Source of the DNA: Streptomyces venezuelae
GTDB taxonomy: Bacteria; Actinomycetota; Actinomycetes; Streptomycetales; Streptomycetaceae
Reading direction: 5' to 3'
Length of the DNA: 64,000 nucleotides
NCBI RefSeq assembly: GCF_008642355.1
Contig: NZ_CP029193.1
Span: forward strand, 6,286,001-6,350,000
A program made the translations under genes and the position numbers. How positions within the stretch are numbered: the first letter of the stretch is position 1; each line of letters begins with the position of its first letter. Under the pieces are notes generated by a model. It was not told the origin of the DNA and made no database searches. It was given only the letters and a program-made list of their open reading frames with translations. Positions 1-8,901 of this stretch are shown piece after piece.

Positions 1-272
1 ACGGTGACCGTGCCCGCGGCGCGGTCGACGGCACGGATGCCGGTCAGCAGATCGGGACGTATCAGGAGGCCGTCCGTGGAGGCGGTCGACGTGAAGGAGT
101 GCCCCGTGCCGACGGCCTTCGCCCTGAGGCCGTCCTCCTTGGCGCGACGCAGGGCCGCCGCCAGTTCGTCGACCGAGGCCGGGGTGGTCTCCCTGGCCGG
201 CCGCGCGGTGACGTTGCCCGCCCAGTTACGCCACGTCGCTGTGCTCTTCCCGCTGCCCGTGCCCGTGCTCAT
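1..272 (-). CDS. FAD-linked D-arabinono-1,4-lactone oxidase family protein, N-terminal part
   Basis: Only the first 90 or so residues lie in the window; the gene continues past position 1. The protein begins MSTGTGSGKSTATWRNWAGN and contains KAVGTGHSF, the typical start of a FAD_binding_4 (VAO-type) domain of sugar-lactone and alditol oxidases. Such enzymes oxidise aldonolactones or alditols with O2, using covalently held FAD; the substrate cannot be told from this part. The ATG at 272 follows a GGGGAGGG ribosome site. Its start overlaps the 3' end of the upstream MFS gene by 47 nt, so the two are probably co-transcribed. Confidence 0.75.
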   Translation of the reverse strand, partial: MSTGTGSGKSTATWRNWAGNVTARPARETTPASVDELAAALRRAKEDGLRAKAVGTGHSFTSTASTDGLLIRPDLLTGIRAVDRAAGTVT

Positions 273-1470
273 GGGACCCTCCCCGTTGCGGAACCGGCCG
301 CTTCAGCCGGCGATACCCAAGGAATCCGACCGCGGCCGCGACGGCCCCGGAGATCCCCGGTACCCCGTACCCGGCCCCCGACCCCGCGGCGTCGATGACC
401 CAGCCGGCCGCGGAGGAGCCGATCGCGACGCCGACCGCGAGTCCCGTGCTCACCCACGTCATGCCCTCGGTCAGTTTCGCACGTGGTACGTGCTGCTCGA
501 CGAGGGCCATCGTCGTGATCATCGTCGGTGCGATGGCGAGGCCCGCCACGAACAGCGCCACGGCCAGAAACAGCAGGTTCCCGACCAGTTGCAGCGGGAT
601 CATACTCACGGCCATCGCACAGACACCCAGCAGCCACCTGGGGGCGGGCGCCCCCTTGAAGTGCACGAGCCCGAAGGCGGCACCCGCCACGCAGGAGCCG
701 AGTGCGTAGACGGCGAGGACCAGGCTCGCCGCGGACTTGTGGCCCTGGTCCTCCGCGTACGCCACGGTCACCACGTCGATCGACCCGAAGATCGCGCCCG
801 TCGCGACGAACGTGGCGACCAGCACCTGGAGGCCGCCGCTGCGGAGCGCCGACTCCTTGGTGTGGTGCTCGCGCGGGTGCGGCACCGGCTCGGTGGCCCG
901 CTGCGCCGTCAGCCAGAAGACGCCCACGGCGAGGAAGGCGCCCGCGAGCAGCGGTCCGGCCTCGGGAAACCACACCGTGGAGAGCCCGATCGAGATGATC
1001 GGCCCGAAGATGAAGCAGACCTCGTCCACCACGGACTCGAAGGAGTACGCGGTGTGGAGCCGCGGGGTGCCGCGGTACAGGACGGCCCAGCGTGCCCGGA
1101 TCATCGAGCCCACGCTCGGCACACAGCCGACCAGCGCGGCGAAGACGAACAGCGTCCAGTCGGGCGTCTCGAACTTCGCGCACAGCAGCAGCCCCGCGAC
1201 CGCGGCGAGGGACACCAGCGTCGCGGGGCGGAGCACCCGGCGCTGGCCGTACCGGTCGACGAGCCGGGAGATCTGTGGCCCGAGCGCGGCAGCGGACAGG
1301 GCCACGGTCGCCGACAGGGCGCCCGCCAGGCCGTACCTGCCGGTCAGCTGCGACACCATGGTCACGATGCCGATGCCCATCATCGACAGCGGCATGCGGC
1401 CGAGGAACCCGGCGGTGGAGAACGCCTTGGTGCCGGGGGCGGCGAAGAGGGCGCGGTAGGGGCTGGGCAC
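226..1470 (-). CDS. MFS transporter, probable drug/metabolite exporter
   Basis: This 414-residue protein has about 12 hydrophobic segments spread over its length and the loop motif LVDRYGQRRVLRP after the second segment, which corresponds to the MFS signature (D-R-x-G-x-R-R). It is therefore a major facilitator superfamily permease in the plasma membrane; substrate unknown. I start it at the GTG at 1470 (VPSPYRALF), because upstream in-frame sequence is arginine/proline-rich and unlike an MFS N-terminus. Its last 47 nt overlap the FAD oxidase start. Confidence 0.8.
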   Translation of the reverse strand: MPSPYRALFAAPGTKAFSTAGFLGRMPLSMMGIGIVTMVSQLTGRYGLAGALSATVALSAAALGPQISRLVDRYGQRRVLRPATLVSLAAVAGLLLCAKFETPDWTLFVFAALVGCVPSVGSMIRARWAVLYRGTPRLHTAYSFESVVDEVCFIFGPIISIGLSTVWFPEAGPLLAGAFLAVGVFWLTAQRATEPVPHPREHHTKESALRSGGLQVLVATFVATGAIFGSIDVVTVAYAEDQGHKSAASLVLAVYALGSCVAGAAFGLVHFKGAPAPRWLLGVCAMAVSMIPLQLVGNLLFLAVALFVAGLAIAPTMITTMALVEQHVPRAKLTEGMTWVSTGLAVGVAIGSSAAGWVIDAAGSGAGYGVPGISGAVAAAVGFLGYRRLKRPVPQRGGSHEHGHGQREEHSDVA

Positions 1471-1682
1471 GTGGACTCCGCGGAAACGCCGGGGCGGCTC
1501 CCGACAGGAGGACCCCGGTAAGGCATGAAGATGGCCGATACAGATTACGGCTCCGACGGGAGTCGGCGCACCGCGATTTCCGGGGTGGCACACCGAGACC
1601 CCTTGGGCCTGACGCAGTGTGACTTTTCCGGACGGCGGAGGCCGTTTTCCACCTGTCAGTGGCGGGTGGCAGGATCGGATAC

Positions 1683-2810
1683 ATGTCCGATGCGCTGGAT
1701 CCCACTCCGTATGACGCCCTGCTGCTGCTCTCGTTCGGCGGCCCCGAAGGCCCGGACGACGTCGTCCCGTTCCTGGAGAACGTGACGCGCGGACGCGGCA
1801 TCCCCAAGGAGCGGCTCAAGGAGGTGGGGCAGCACTACTTCCTGTTCGGCGGGGTCAGCCCCATCAACGACCAGAACCGCGCCCTGCTCGACGCCCTGCG
1901 CAAGGACTTCGCTGAGCACGGCCTCGACCTGCCGGTCTACTGGGGCAACCGCAATTGGGCCCCCTACCTGACCGACACCCTGCGCGAGATGGTCACCGAC
2001 GGCCACCGCCGCATCCTCACCCTCGCCACCAGCGCGTACGCCTCGTACTCGGGCTGCCGCCAGTACCGCGAGAACCTCGCCGACTCCCTCGCCGTCCTGG
2101 AGTCCGAGGGCCTGGAGCTGCCGAGGATCGACAAGCTCCGGCACTACTTCAACCACCCCGGCTTCGTACGTCCCATGATCGACGGAGTCCTGAAGTCCCT
2201 CGCCGACCTCCCCGACGACGTGCGGGACGGCGCGCACCTCGCCTTCACCACGCACTCGATCCCGAACGCGGCGGCGGACACCTCCGGCCCCGTCGAGGAC
2301 CACGGCGACGGCGGTGCGTACGTCAAGGAGCACCTCGACGTGGCCCGCCTCATCGCCGACGCCGTCCGCGAGGAGACCGGCACCGAGCACCCCTGGCAGC
2401 TCGTCTACCAGTCCCGCAGCGGCGCCCCCCACATCCCGTGGCTGGAGCCCGACATCTGCGACCACCTGGAGGAGCGGCAGGGCGCCGGAGCCCCGGCCGT
2501 CGTGATGGTCCCCATCGGCTTCGTCTCGGACCACATGGAGGTCCTGTACGACCTCGACACCGAGGCCGAGGCCAAGGCGGCGGAGCTCGGCCTCCCGGTC
2601 CGGCGTTCGGCGACCGTCGGGGCCGACCCGCGCTTCGCCGCCGCCATCCGGGACCTGGTCCTGGAGCGGGCCGCCGTCGAGAGCGGCACCGCCGTGACCC
2701 CCTGCGCCCTGGGCTCTCTCGGCGCGAGCCACAACCTGTGCCCGATCGGCTGCTGCCCCGCCCGCACCCCGAAGCCCGCCGCCGCGGGCGCCGACAGCCC
2801 GTACGCGTGA
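1683..2810 (+). CDS. cpfC: Coproporphyrin III ferrochelatase
   Basis: This 375-residue enzyme inserts Fe2+ into coproporphyrin III in the coproporphyrin-dependent heme route used by Actinobacteria (older name hemH). Ferrochelatase features are present across the length: [15 protein letters not shown] near the N-terminus, TTHSIPN in the middle and [14 protein letters not shown]. Four C-terminal cysteines (C341, C353, C357, C358) match the cysteine-rich tail that binds a [2Fe-2S] cluster in actinobacterial ferrochelatases. The ATG at 1683 begins [16 protein letters not shown]. The inositol-phosphatase-like gene starts 11 nt downstream, so the two are likely one transcript. Confidence 0.93.
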   Translation: MSDALDPTPYDALLLLSFGGPEGPDDVVPFLENVTRGRGIPKERLKEVGQHYFLFGGVSPINDQNRALLDALRKDFAEHGLDLPVYWGNRNWAPYLTDTLREMVTDGHRRILTLATSAYASYSGCRQYRENLADSLAVLESEGLELPRIDKLRHYFNHPGFVRPMIDGVLKSLADLPDDVRDGAHLAFTTHSIPNAAADTSGPVEDHGDGGAYVKEHLDVARLIADAVREETGTEHPWQLVYQSRSGAPHIPWLEPDICDHLEERQGAGAPAVVMVPIGFVSDHMEVLYDLDTEAEAKAAELGLPVRRSATVGADPRFAAAIRDLVLERAAVESGTAVTPCALGSLGASHNLCPIGCCPARTPKPAAAGADSPYA

Positions 2811-2821
2811 GGACCCCCGAC

Positions 2822-3628
2822 GTGACCGACCCCACCGGCCTCAAGGCGGAACTCCTCGCCGTCGCCCTGGAGGCCGCCCACCGCGCCGGGACCTTCCTGC
2901 GCGACGGGCGCCCCGACGACCTGGGCGTGGCCGCCACCAAGTCCAGCGCCGTCGACGTCGTCACCGAGATGGACATCGCCTCCGAGAAACTCATCACCGA
3001 CTTCCTCGCGGAGCGCAGGTCCGCCGACGGCGTCCTCGGCGAGGAGGGCGCGAGCTCCGAGGGCACCAGCGGCGTCCAGTGGGTCGTCGACCCCATCGAC
3101 GGCACCGTCAACTACCTCTACGGCCGTCCCGACTGGTCCGTGTCCATCGCCGCCCGCAAGGACGGCGAGACACTCGTCGGCGTCGTGCACGCCCCGATGC
3201 GCGGGGAGACGTACCGCGCGGTCCTCGGAGAGGGCGCCTACGTCAACGACGTGCCCGCGCGCGTGCGCCCCGCCCCCTCCCTCGACCAGGCCCTGGTCGG
3301 CACCGGCTTCGGATATGTCGCCGCGCGCCGTGCCCAGCAGGCCGAGGTGGCCCGCCACTTGATCCCTCGGGTCCGCGACATCCGGCGCGCCGGCTCGGCC
3401 GCCATCGACCTGTGCGACGTCGCGGTGGGCCGGCTCGACGCGTACTACGAGCGGGGCCTCAACCCGTGGGACTTCGCGGCAGGCGACCTCGTCGCGCGGG
3501 AAGCGGGCGCCCTGACCGGTGGCCGCCCCGGAGAGCCCCTCTCGAGCGAGCTGAGCATCGCAGCCCCGCCCGCCCTCTTCGAGACGCTCCAGGGCCTCCT
3601 GGAGGACCTCGGCGCCTGGCACGACTGA
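2822..3628 (+). CDS. Inositol monophosphatase family protein
   Basis: This 268-residue protein carries the Mg2+-dependent sugar-phosphatase signatures: GEEGAS (metal-binding Glu), DPIDGTVNY (metal-binding Asp pair) and the second motif NPWDFAAG. Family members (SuhB/IMPase) dephosphorylate myo-inositol phosphate or related sugar phosphates, and some act on histidinol phosphate or PAP; the substrate is not decided by the sequence. The start is the GTG at 2822, 11 nt after the ferrochelatase stop. A strong hairpin follows at 3668. Confidence 0.88.
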   Translation: MTDPTGLKAELLAVALEAAHRAGTFLRDGRPDDLGVAATKSSAVDVVTEMDIASEKLITDFLAERRSADGVLGEEGASSEGTSGVQWVVDPIDGTVNYLYGRPDWSVSIAARKDGETLVGVVHAPMRGETYRAVLGEGAYVNDVPARVRPAPSLDQALVGTGFGYVAARRAQQAEVARHLIPRVRDIRRAGSAAIDLCDVAVGRLDAYYERGLNPWDFAAGDLVAREAGALTGGRPGEPLSSELSIAAPPALFETLQGLLEDLGAWHD

Positions 3629-3667
3629 GGCACCGGTCCCCGACGGACACCACACCCGCGCAGACAG

Positions 3668-3704
3668 AAGGGCCCCGGCACCTCATCCAGGTGCCGGGGC
3701 CCTT
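3668..3704. terminator. Hairpin terminator after the cpfC-phosphatase unit
   Basis: A perfect 16-bp inverted repeat (AAGGGCCCCGGCACCT and its complement) with a 5-nt loop lies between the phosphatase stop (3628) and the convergent small gene ending at 3730. Its position between two convergent genes suggests termination in both directions. Confidence 0.8.
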
Positions 3705-3729
3705 GCCGTTTCAGCTGTGCGGGGCTCGG

Positions 3730-3903
3730 TCAGGCGTGGAGTACGCCCACCTCGACACCGTGCTCGGCGGCCAGGCGGTGGAGATCTTCCAGTTCCGCCA
3801 GCTCGACCTCGGCAAGGAAGTCGTCTCCCGTCTCACGGGCCTTCGTGAGGTCGGACTCCGTGGCCTTTATGCGCTGCAGAAGACCTGCGGTGAATGCGTC
3901 CAT
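3730..3903 (-). CDS. Small conserved acidic/helical protein of unknown function
   Basis: This 57-residue protein (MDAFTAGLLQRIKATESDLT...) is charged, probably all alpha-helical and has no signal peptide or membrane segment. A longer in-frame start at 3972 exists, but its leader is proline/arginine-rich, so I prefer the ATG at 3903. The gene sits divergently upstream of cutR, a place where I recall a small conserved gene in other Streptomyces. I do not recognise a function. Confidence 0.65.
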   Translation of the reverse strand: MDAFTAGLLQRIKATESDLTKARETGDDFLAEVELAELEDLHRLAAEHGVEVGVLHA

Positions 3904-4216
3904 GGTTGCGCCCCCTCGGCTGGGTCGTGGGTCGATGGCACGGGGGTGTGCCCTCAAAGAAGGGGCGATCACGTCTCAAGCCGCTCTGGGAAAGCGGTTC
4001 GTGGCGCGCCACATACAAAGCGTGATCGCGGGTGTAAGGCCGTCCTCCCCTGGCTCCCTTCCGCAGAAACCTCAACGGACCGAGAAAATCCGGCATTCCC
4101 GTGGCCCGATCACGTCCACAGGCCGCCTTACAGCCGGTTTATGGCCGAAAGGGGCAGGATGGAGGCCTACCCCCAAGACAGACCTGCCCGCAGGGGCACA
4201 GAGGAAGGACAGCGAC
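3904..4216. promoter_or_regulatory. cutR upstream region with three CGATCACG octamers
   Basis: This 313-bp gap between the small minus-strand gene and cutR holds no gene. The octamer CGATCACG occurs three times: 3966-3973, 4021-4028 (reverse orientation) and 4107-4114. Similar half-sites recur downstream of cutS (6203-6245). The repetition suggests a regulator-binding array, possibly for CutR itself; that link is an inference. A GGAAGGA ribosome site precedes the cutR GTG. Confidence 0.5.
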
Positions 4217-4870
4217 GTGCGCGTACTCGTCGTCGAGGACGAGCAGCTGCTCGCCGATGCGGTGGCCACCGGACTGCGCCGGGAGGCCATGGCCGTCGAC
4301 GTCGTGTACGACGGCGCGGCCGCCCTGGAACGCATCGGTGTCAACGACTACGACGTCGTGGTGCTCGACCGGGACCTCCCGCTCGTCCACGGCGACGACG
4401 TCTGCCGCAAGATCGTCGAGCTCGGCATGCCGACCCGCGTCCTGATGCTCACCGCGTCGGGCGACGTCAGCGACCGTGTCGAGGGCCTGGAGATCGGCGC
4501 GGACGACTACCTCCCCAAGCCCTTCGCGTTCAGTGAGCTCACGGCACGCGTGCGCGCCCTCGGGCGGCGCACCAGCGTGCCGCTGCCGCCCGTCCTGGAG
4601 CGCGCCGGGATCAAGCTCGACCCCAACCGCCGCGAGGTCTTCCGCGAGGGCAGGGAGATCCAGCTGGCCCCGAAGGAGTTCGCCGTCCTCGAAGTGCTGC
4701 TGCGCAGCGAGGGCGCGGTCGTCTCCGCGGAGCAGCTCCTGGAGAAGGCCTGGGACGAGAACACCGACCCGTTCACCAACGTCGTCCGGGTGACCGTCAT
4801 GACCCTGCGCCGCAAGCTCGGCGAGCCCGCCGTCATCGTGACGGTGCCGGGCTCCGGCTACCGGATCTGA
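4217..4870 (+). CDS. cutR: Response regulator CutR (OmpR family)
   Basis: This is a 217-residue response regulator. The N-terminal receiver domain has the acidic pair (VEDEQ), phospho-acceptor Asp in VVVLDRDLP and conserved Lys in LPKPFAFSEL. The C-terminal OmpR/PhoB winged helix ends TVMTLRRKLGEP...VPGSGYRI. Length and the adjacent kinase match the Streptomyces CutR-CutS pair, linked in the literature to antibiotic output and envelope/secretion stress. The start is the GTG at 4217 after GGAAGGA. The kinase gene begins 6 nt after its stop. Confidence 0.9.
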   Translation: MRVLVVEDEQLLADAVATGLRREAMAVDVVYDGAAALERIGVNDYDVVVLDRDLPLVHGDDVCRKIVELGMPTRVLMLTASGDVSDRVEGLEIGADDYLPKPFAFSELTARVRALGRRTSVPLPPVLERAGIKLDPNRREVFREGREIQLAPKEFAVLEVLLRSEGAVVSAEQLLEKAWDENTDPFTNVVRVTVMTLRRKLGEPAVIVTVPGSGYRI

Positions 4871-4876
4871 CCGGCG

Positions 4877-6124
4877 GTGGCCGCGACCCCGGCGCCGCCA
4901 GCAGCGCCTCCGAAGCCGACGTGGGACCCGAGGAAGGCCGAGCCGCCGTTCCCCTGGCTGCGCCCGACCATCCGCATACGGCTCACGCTGCTCTACGGCG
5001 GCATGTTCCTGATCGCGGGCATCCTGCTGCTCTCGATCATCTACCTGCTCGCCGCCCAGGCCCTGAACGTCGGCAGTGACCTGCCGTTCAGGGTCACGGG
5101 CAAGTCCACGGTCAGCAGCAGCACCTGCGCCAACTTCCAGGGGCTCCAGGAGCACCCGACGGAGACGCAGCTGAACGCCGCGCTGAACGAATGCGTCAAC
5201 CGCATGCGTCAGAACGCCCTCGACAACCTGCTCAGCCGCTCCCTGCTCGCCCTGCTCGGCCTCGCCGTGATCGCCTTCGCCTTCGGGTACGCGATGGCAG
5301 GCCGCGTACTGTCGCCGCTCGGCCGCATCACGCGCACCGCGCGCCGGGTGGCCGGCACGGACCTGTCCCGCCGCATCGAGCTGGACGGCCCGGACGACGA
5401 GCTGAAGGAGCTCTCGGACACCTTCGACGAGATGCTGGACCGCCTGGAGCGGGCGTTCACCGCCCAGCAGCGGTTCGTCGGCAACGCCTCGCACGAGTTG
5501 CGCACGCCCCTGGCCATCAACCGCACGCTCCTGGAGGTGTCGCTCTCCGACCCCGGGGCGCCGCCGGAGCTCCATCAGCTCGGCAAGACGCTGCTGGCCA
5601 CCAACGAGCGCAGCGAGCAGCTCGTCGAAGGACTGCTGCTCCTCGCCCGCAGCGACAACCAGATCGTGGAGCGGAAACCGGTCGACCTCGCCGAGGTGGC
5701 CGATCGCGCCGTCGACCAGGTGCGGACCGAGGCCGACGCGAAGGGCGTGGAGATCCGCGGGGAGCGCGGTCCAGCCGTCGTGCAGGGCAACGGCGTCCTC
5801 CTGGAGCGGATCGCCCTGAACCTCGTCCAGAACGCCGTCAGGTACAACGTGCAGGACGAGGGCTGGGTCGAGGTCACCACGGAGGCCCAGCACGGCCAGG
5901 CGGTCCTGGTGGTGTCGAACACGGGCCCGGTGGTGCCCGCGTACGAGATCGACAACCTTTTCGAGCCGTTCCGGAGGCTGCGTACGGAGCGGACGGGCAG
6001 CGACAAGGGCGTGGGTCTCGGCCTGTCGATCGCCCGGTCGGTGGCGCGGGCCCACGGGGGCCGTATCATCGCGGAGCCGCGTGAGGGGGGAGGGCTCGTG
6101 ATGCGAGTCACCTTGCCTCTCTGA
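4877..6124 (+). CDS. cutS: Sensor histidine kinase CutS
   Basis: This 415-residue membrane kinase has a transmembrane segment at about 36-60, a short extracytoplasmic domain, a second segment at about 121-141, then HAMP, HisKA (phospho-acceptor H206 in NASHELRTPLA) and an HATPase_c domain with N-box (NLVQNAVRYN) and G-boxes (GVGLGLSIA). The extracytoplasmic part contains exactly two cysteines, C84 and C106, which could form a redox-sensitive disulfide. It phosphorylates CutR, encoded 6 nt upstream. The start is a GTG at 4877. Confidence 0.9.
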   Translation: MAATPAPPAAPPKPTWDPRKAEPPFPWLRPTIRIRLTLLYGGMFLIAGILLLSIIYLLAAQALNVGSDLPFRVTGKSTVSSSTCANFQGLQEHPTETQLNAALNECVNRMRQNALDNLLSRSLLALLGLAVIAFAFGYAMAGRVLSPLGRITRTARRVAGTDLSRRIELDGPDDELKELSDTFDEMLDRLERAFTAQQRFVGNASHELRTPLAINRTLLEVSLSDPGAPPELHQLGKTLLATNERSEQLVEGLLLLARSDNQIVERKPVDLAEVADRAVDQVRTEADAKGVEIRGERGPAVVQGNGVLLERIALNLVQNAVRYNVQDEGWVEVTTEAQHGQAVLVVSNTGPVVPAYEIDNLFEPFRRLRTERTGSDKGVGLGLSIARSVARAHGGRIIAEPREGGGLVMRVTLPL

Positions 6125-6518
6125 GAAGCGGCCGCAGACGCGTCGATGTGTTCGCTTTGAGCGGAATTTCCGGGGGTGACTCCCGGGGAGGATGTGTGCG
6201 ATCGATCACAGAGGCGATTTTTCGGCCATCTACTCTCTGTGATCGTGAAAGTCGTCGGAAAGCCGGGAAAATCCGGGTTTTCGGGAGTCTTGATCACGGG
6301 AAGTACACGGGGTGGCGCCCGTGAAGCGCAGTATGAGGACCGTGTACGGTCCCGATCGCCATCCAACAGAACGCCTCTTCAGGGGTGCGGTTGGGTGTCG
6401 ATTGAGTAACAGACCTTGATGTGAGGCAAAATCTCCGCCTCAGGTCGGGCACAAGTCCGGCCTCTCACGCGTTACGTGCGCTGGAGACACCCGCAGACAC
6501 CCAGAGGGGGAGAGCGAC
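6125..6518. other. Non-coding gap downstream of cutS with inverted repeats
   Basis: No gene is seen in these 394 bp. There is an inverted repeat with 11-bp arms at 6203-6213 and 6235-6245 (CGATCACAGAG), and a smaller stem at 6422-6442 (TGAGGC/GCCTCA) about 77 bp before the DUF4193 start. The first could be a weak terminator or an operator related to the octamers upstream of cutR. The promoter of the DUF4193 gene must also lie here; no clear -35/-10 pair was recognised. Confidence 0.45.
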
Positions 6519-6815
6519 ATGGCAACGGACTACGACACCCCACGTAAGACCGACGATGACGTCAACGAGGACAGCATCGAGGAACTCAAGGCACGGCGGA
6601 ACGACAAGTCGACCTCAGCGGTCGACGTCGACGAGTTCGAGGCCGCCGAGGGCCTTGAGCTGCCCGGCGCCGACCTTTCCAACGAGGAGCTCGCCGTCCG
6701 CGTGCTCCCGAAGCAGCAGGACGAGTTCACCTGCATGAGCTGCTTCCTGGTGCACCACCGCAGCCAGCTGGCCAAGGAGAAGAACGGCCAGCCGATCTGC
6801 CGCGACTGCGACTGA
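6519..6815 (+). CDS. DUF4193 zinc-ribbon protein
   Basis: This 98-residue acidic protein ends in a zinc-ribbon-like pair of CxxC motifs (C72/C75 in TCMSC and C94/C97 in CRDCD), the hallmark of the actinobacterial DUF4193 family. The N-terminal two thirds is charged and probably disordered. The ATG at 6519 follows GGGGGAGAG. Function is unknown; metal binding is inferred from the cysteines. The next gene starts 13 nt downstream in the same direction. Confidence 0.85.
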   Translation: MATDYDTPRKTDDDVNEDSIEELKARRNDKSTSAVDVDEFEAAEGLELPGADLSNEELAVRVLPKQQDEFTCMSCFLVHHRSQLAKEKNGQPICRDCD

Positions 6816-6828
6816 GGCGGGGTCGGCC

Positions 6829-7770
6829 GTGACTGGCTCGACCCCGTTCCGGAAGCGCCGCTTCCGCAAGCGCGGGGCGGACGAAGCCGGCGTCTCGGAC
6901 GCCGGCGCACGTGACGACGGGCGAGGCTCTTCAGCAGACGGAGCAGCCTCGCTCGAACCGGCGAACGCACTTGAGGCGGTGCCGGACGAGACGGCGGCCG
7001 ACAAGGCCCCCAGGACCGCAAGGAGCGCCGCTGAGGCCGGGTCCAGGGGCAGCCGTGTCGCCGCCGTCACGCACGGAGTGAGGGAAGGCGTGCGCAAGGG
7101 CGGGCGCGGCGCCAAGGCCGGTATCGGATATCTCGCCGACCGGCTGATCGAGAACGCCCCGCGGATCCCGGTCCGCGATCTCGCGACCCTCCGCAAGCAG
7201 TTCCCGGGCCTCGGCCCCGAACAGCTCGCGGACAAGCTCGTCGCGGGCGCCGCCAACGCCACGTCCACCGTGGGTGCGGGCGTGGGCGCCGCCGCGATGC
7301 TGCCGGTGCCGCCCGCGATGCCCGCCGAGCTCGCGGCGGAGATCACCGGCGTCGCCGCCATCGAACTGAAGCTGATCGCCGAGCTGCACGAGGTCTACGG
7401 CCTGCGGCCGGAGGGCAACCTCAAGCAGCGCAGCACCGCCTACCTGAACTCCTGGTCGCAGGAGCGCGGCGTCGAGGTCACCAAACCCTCGACCTTCAAC
7501 GCCGCCCTGGGCGGCCAGATGAAGCGCGAGCTGCGGCAGCAGATCATGAAGCGGATGGTCCGGAACCTGCCGAACCTCATGCCGTTCATGGTCGGTGCGG
7601 CGGTCGGAGCGGTCATGAACCGCCGGGACACCAGGAAGCTGGCCGCCCGGATCCGCAAGGACCTGAGCAAGCACCAGGTGCCCTGGAGCGAGCTGCCCCA
7701 GCTGCCGCCCCTGGAGAAGCCGGACAACCCGCTGCGGGTGGGAGAGATCCCCCGCGAGCTGGGGCGCTGA
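6829..7770 (+). CDS. Conserved protein with glycine-rich hydrophobic segments, function unknown
   Basis: This 313-residue protein starts at a GTG just after the DUF4193 gene. The first 90 residues are basic and low-complexity. The middle has an alanine/glycine-rich segment (GAGVGAAAMLPVPPAMPAELAAEITG) and the C-terminal third a second short hydrophobic stretch (NLMPFMVGAAVGAVMNRRD). It may associate with the membrane. The gene is conserved at this place in Streptomyces as far as I recall, but I recognise no catalytic motif. It is convergent with the DUF3093 gene. Confidence 0.75.
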   Translation: MTGSTPFRKRRFRKRGADEAGVSDAGARDDGRGSSADGAASLEPANALEAVPDETAADKAPRTARSAAEAGSRGSRVAAVTHGVREGVRKGGRGAKAGIGYLADRLIENAPRIPVRDLATLRKQFPGLGPEQLADKLVAGAANATSTVGAGVGAAAMLPVPPAMPAELAAEITGVAAIELKLIAELHEVYGLRPEGNLKQRSTAYLNSWSQERGVEVTKPSTFNAALGGQMKRELRQQIMKRMVRNLPNLMPFMVGAAVGAVMNRRDTRKLAARIRKDLSKHQVPWSELPQLPPLEKPDNPLRVGEIPRELGR

Positions 7771-7805
7771 GCCGCGCCCCTCACACGGCCCTGAGTCCGT
7801 GCCCC

Positions 7806-8258
7806 TTACGCGGCGCTCTGGCGCACCGAGTCGAGGACCGCTGCCAGCTCCTCCGGGTGCCGCGTCGAGACGTACACGTACGGAGTCGGGTCCTCGGGAT
7901 CCGTGATGGTCACGCGCAGCGCCGTCGGGATGTAGGCGCGCAGCAGCATGTACGCGCGCGGGTCCGCCTTGTACGAACGCCAGGCGCGCGTCTCCTCGCC
8001 GGTCAGGACCTCCACGTCACCCAGCGCGGACACCGGGATCTTCGCGTCGCCGACGACCAGCGAGCCCGCCACCACGCGAATCCGCACCGCGCCGTACGCG
8101 CTGGTGACGACCGCCGCCACCGCCGTGCCGCCGACCAGGCCGCCGAGGAGCGGCAGCGTGCCGAACGGCAGCAGGATCAAGGCCATCGCCACGCCCACCA
8201 GGACCGAGGCGAACCACCACGAACGGGGCGCGGTCAGGCGTTCTTCGTAAGGCTGCAT
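7806..8258 (-). CDS. DUF3093 membrane protein
   Basis: This 150-residue protein has two adjacent hydrophobic segments at about 15-33 and 36-55, followed by a cytosolic beta-rich domain (RIRVVAGSLVVGDAKIPVSALGDV) like a PH-type bacterial domain. This arrangement fits the actinobacterial DUF3093 family, which often lies next to dut. It starts at the ATG at 8258 and is divergent from the thioesterase gene. Function unknown. Confidence 0.8.
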   Translation of the reverse strand: MQPYEERLTAPRSWWFASVLVGVAMALILLPFGTLPLLGGLVGGTAVAAVVTSAYGAVRIRVVAGSLVVGDAKIPVSALGDVEVLTGEETRAWRSYKADPRAYMLLRAYIPTALRVTITDPEDPTPYVYVSTRHPEELAAVLDSVRQSAA

Positions 8259-8316
8259 GGAACCAAGCTTGGCACGGTGCGGTTACCACGCTGACGCGGA
8301 GGTAAGGTCTGCGCCT

Positions 8317-8901
8317 GTGAGTGGTACATCAGCAGCTCTGACGCCCCCGGCCGACGCCATAGCGCCCGTCCGCCACCCCGACGCACCCGCCCCCGGTGAG
8401 CTCATCGGTGCTCACTACGAGCACTGTTTCGGCTGCGGCGAGGGACAGGCGCACGGACTGCACCTCGCGACGCGGGCCGGCGAGGGCGTGGCGGTCACCG
8501 CCGAGTTCACCGTGCGCGAGGCGCACCAGGGCGCCCCCGGCCTCGCCCATGGCGGGGTGCTCGCCACCGCGCTCGACGAGACGCTGGGCTCGCTGAACTG
8601 GCTGCTGCGCGTGATCGCCGTGACCGGACGCCTGGAGACCGACTTCGCGCGGCCCGTGCCGCTGGGCACCGTGCTGTTCCTGGAAGCCGAGGTCACCGCC
8701 GTCGCCGGACGGAAGATCTACTCGACCGCCACCGGACGCATCGGCGGCCCCGAAGGCCCCGTCGCGGTCCGTGCCGACGCCCTCTTCATCGAGGTGAAGG
8801 TCGACCACTTCATCGACAACGGCCGCCCGGAGGAGATCCAGGCCGCCATGAACAACCCGGACCAGATCCGGCGCGCACGCGCCTTCGAGGTGAACCCGTG
8901 A
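8317..8901 (+). CDS. PaaI-like hotdog-fold thioesterase
   Basis: This 194-residue protein contains the hotdog-fold signature of PaaI/4HBT thioesterases: FGCGEGQAHGLHL near the N-terminus and LAHGGVLATALDETLG, where the His-Gly-Gly and following Asp/Glu form the active site. It probably hydrolyses an acyl-CoA; the substrate is unknown. The GTG at 8317 is chosen because upstream codons read through the divergent promoter. The stop overlaps the dut start (GTGA), so the genes are translationally coupled. Confidence 0.82.
   Translation: MSGTSAALTPPADAIAPVRHPDAPAPGELIGAHYEHCFGCGEGQAHGLHLATRAGEGVAVTAEFTVREAHQGAPGLAHGGVLATALDETLGSLNWLLRVIAVTGRLETDFARPVPLGTVLFLEAEVTAVAGRKIYSTATGRIGGPEGPVAVRADALFIEVKVDHFIDNGRPEEIQAAMNNPDQIRRARAFEVNP

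Noticed and set aside
4..1521. A 505-codon plus-strand frame at the left edge
   Set aside because: It is antisense to the MFS exporter and the FAD oxidase, both of which have clear family signatures.
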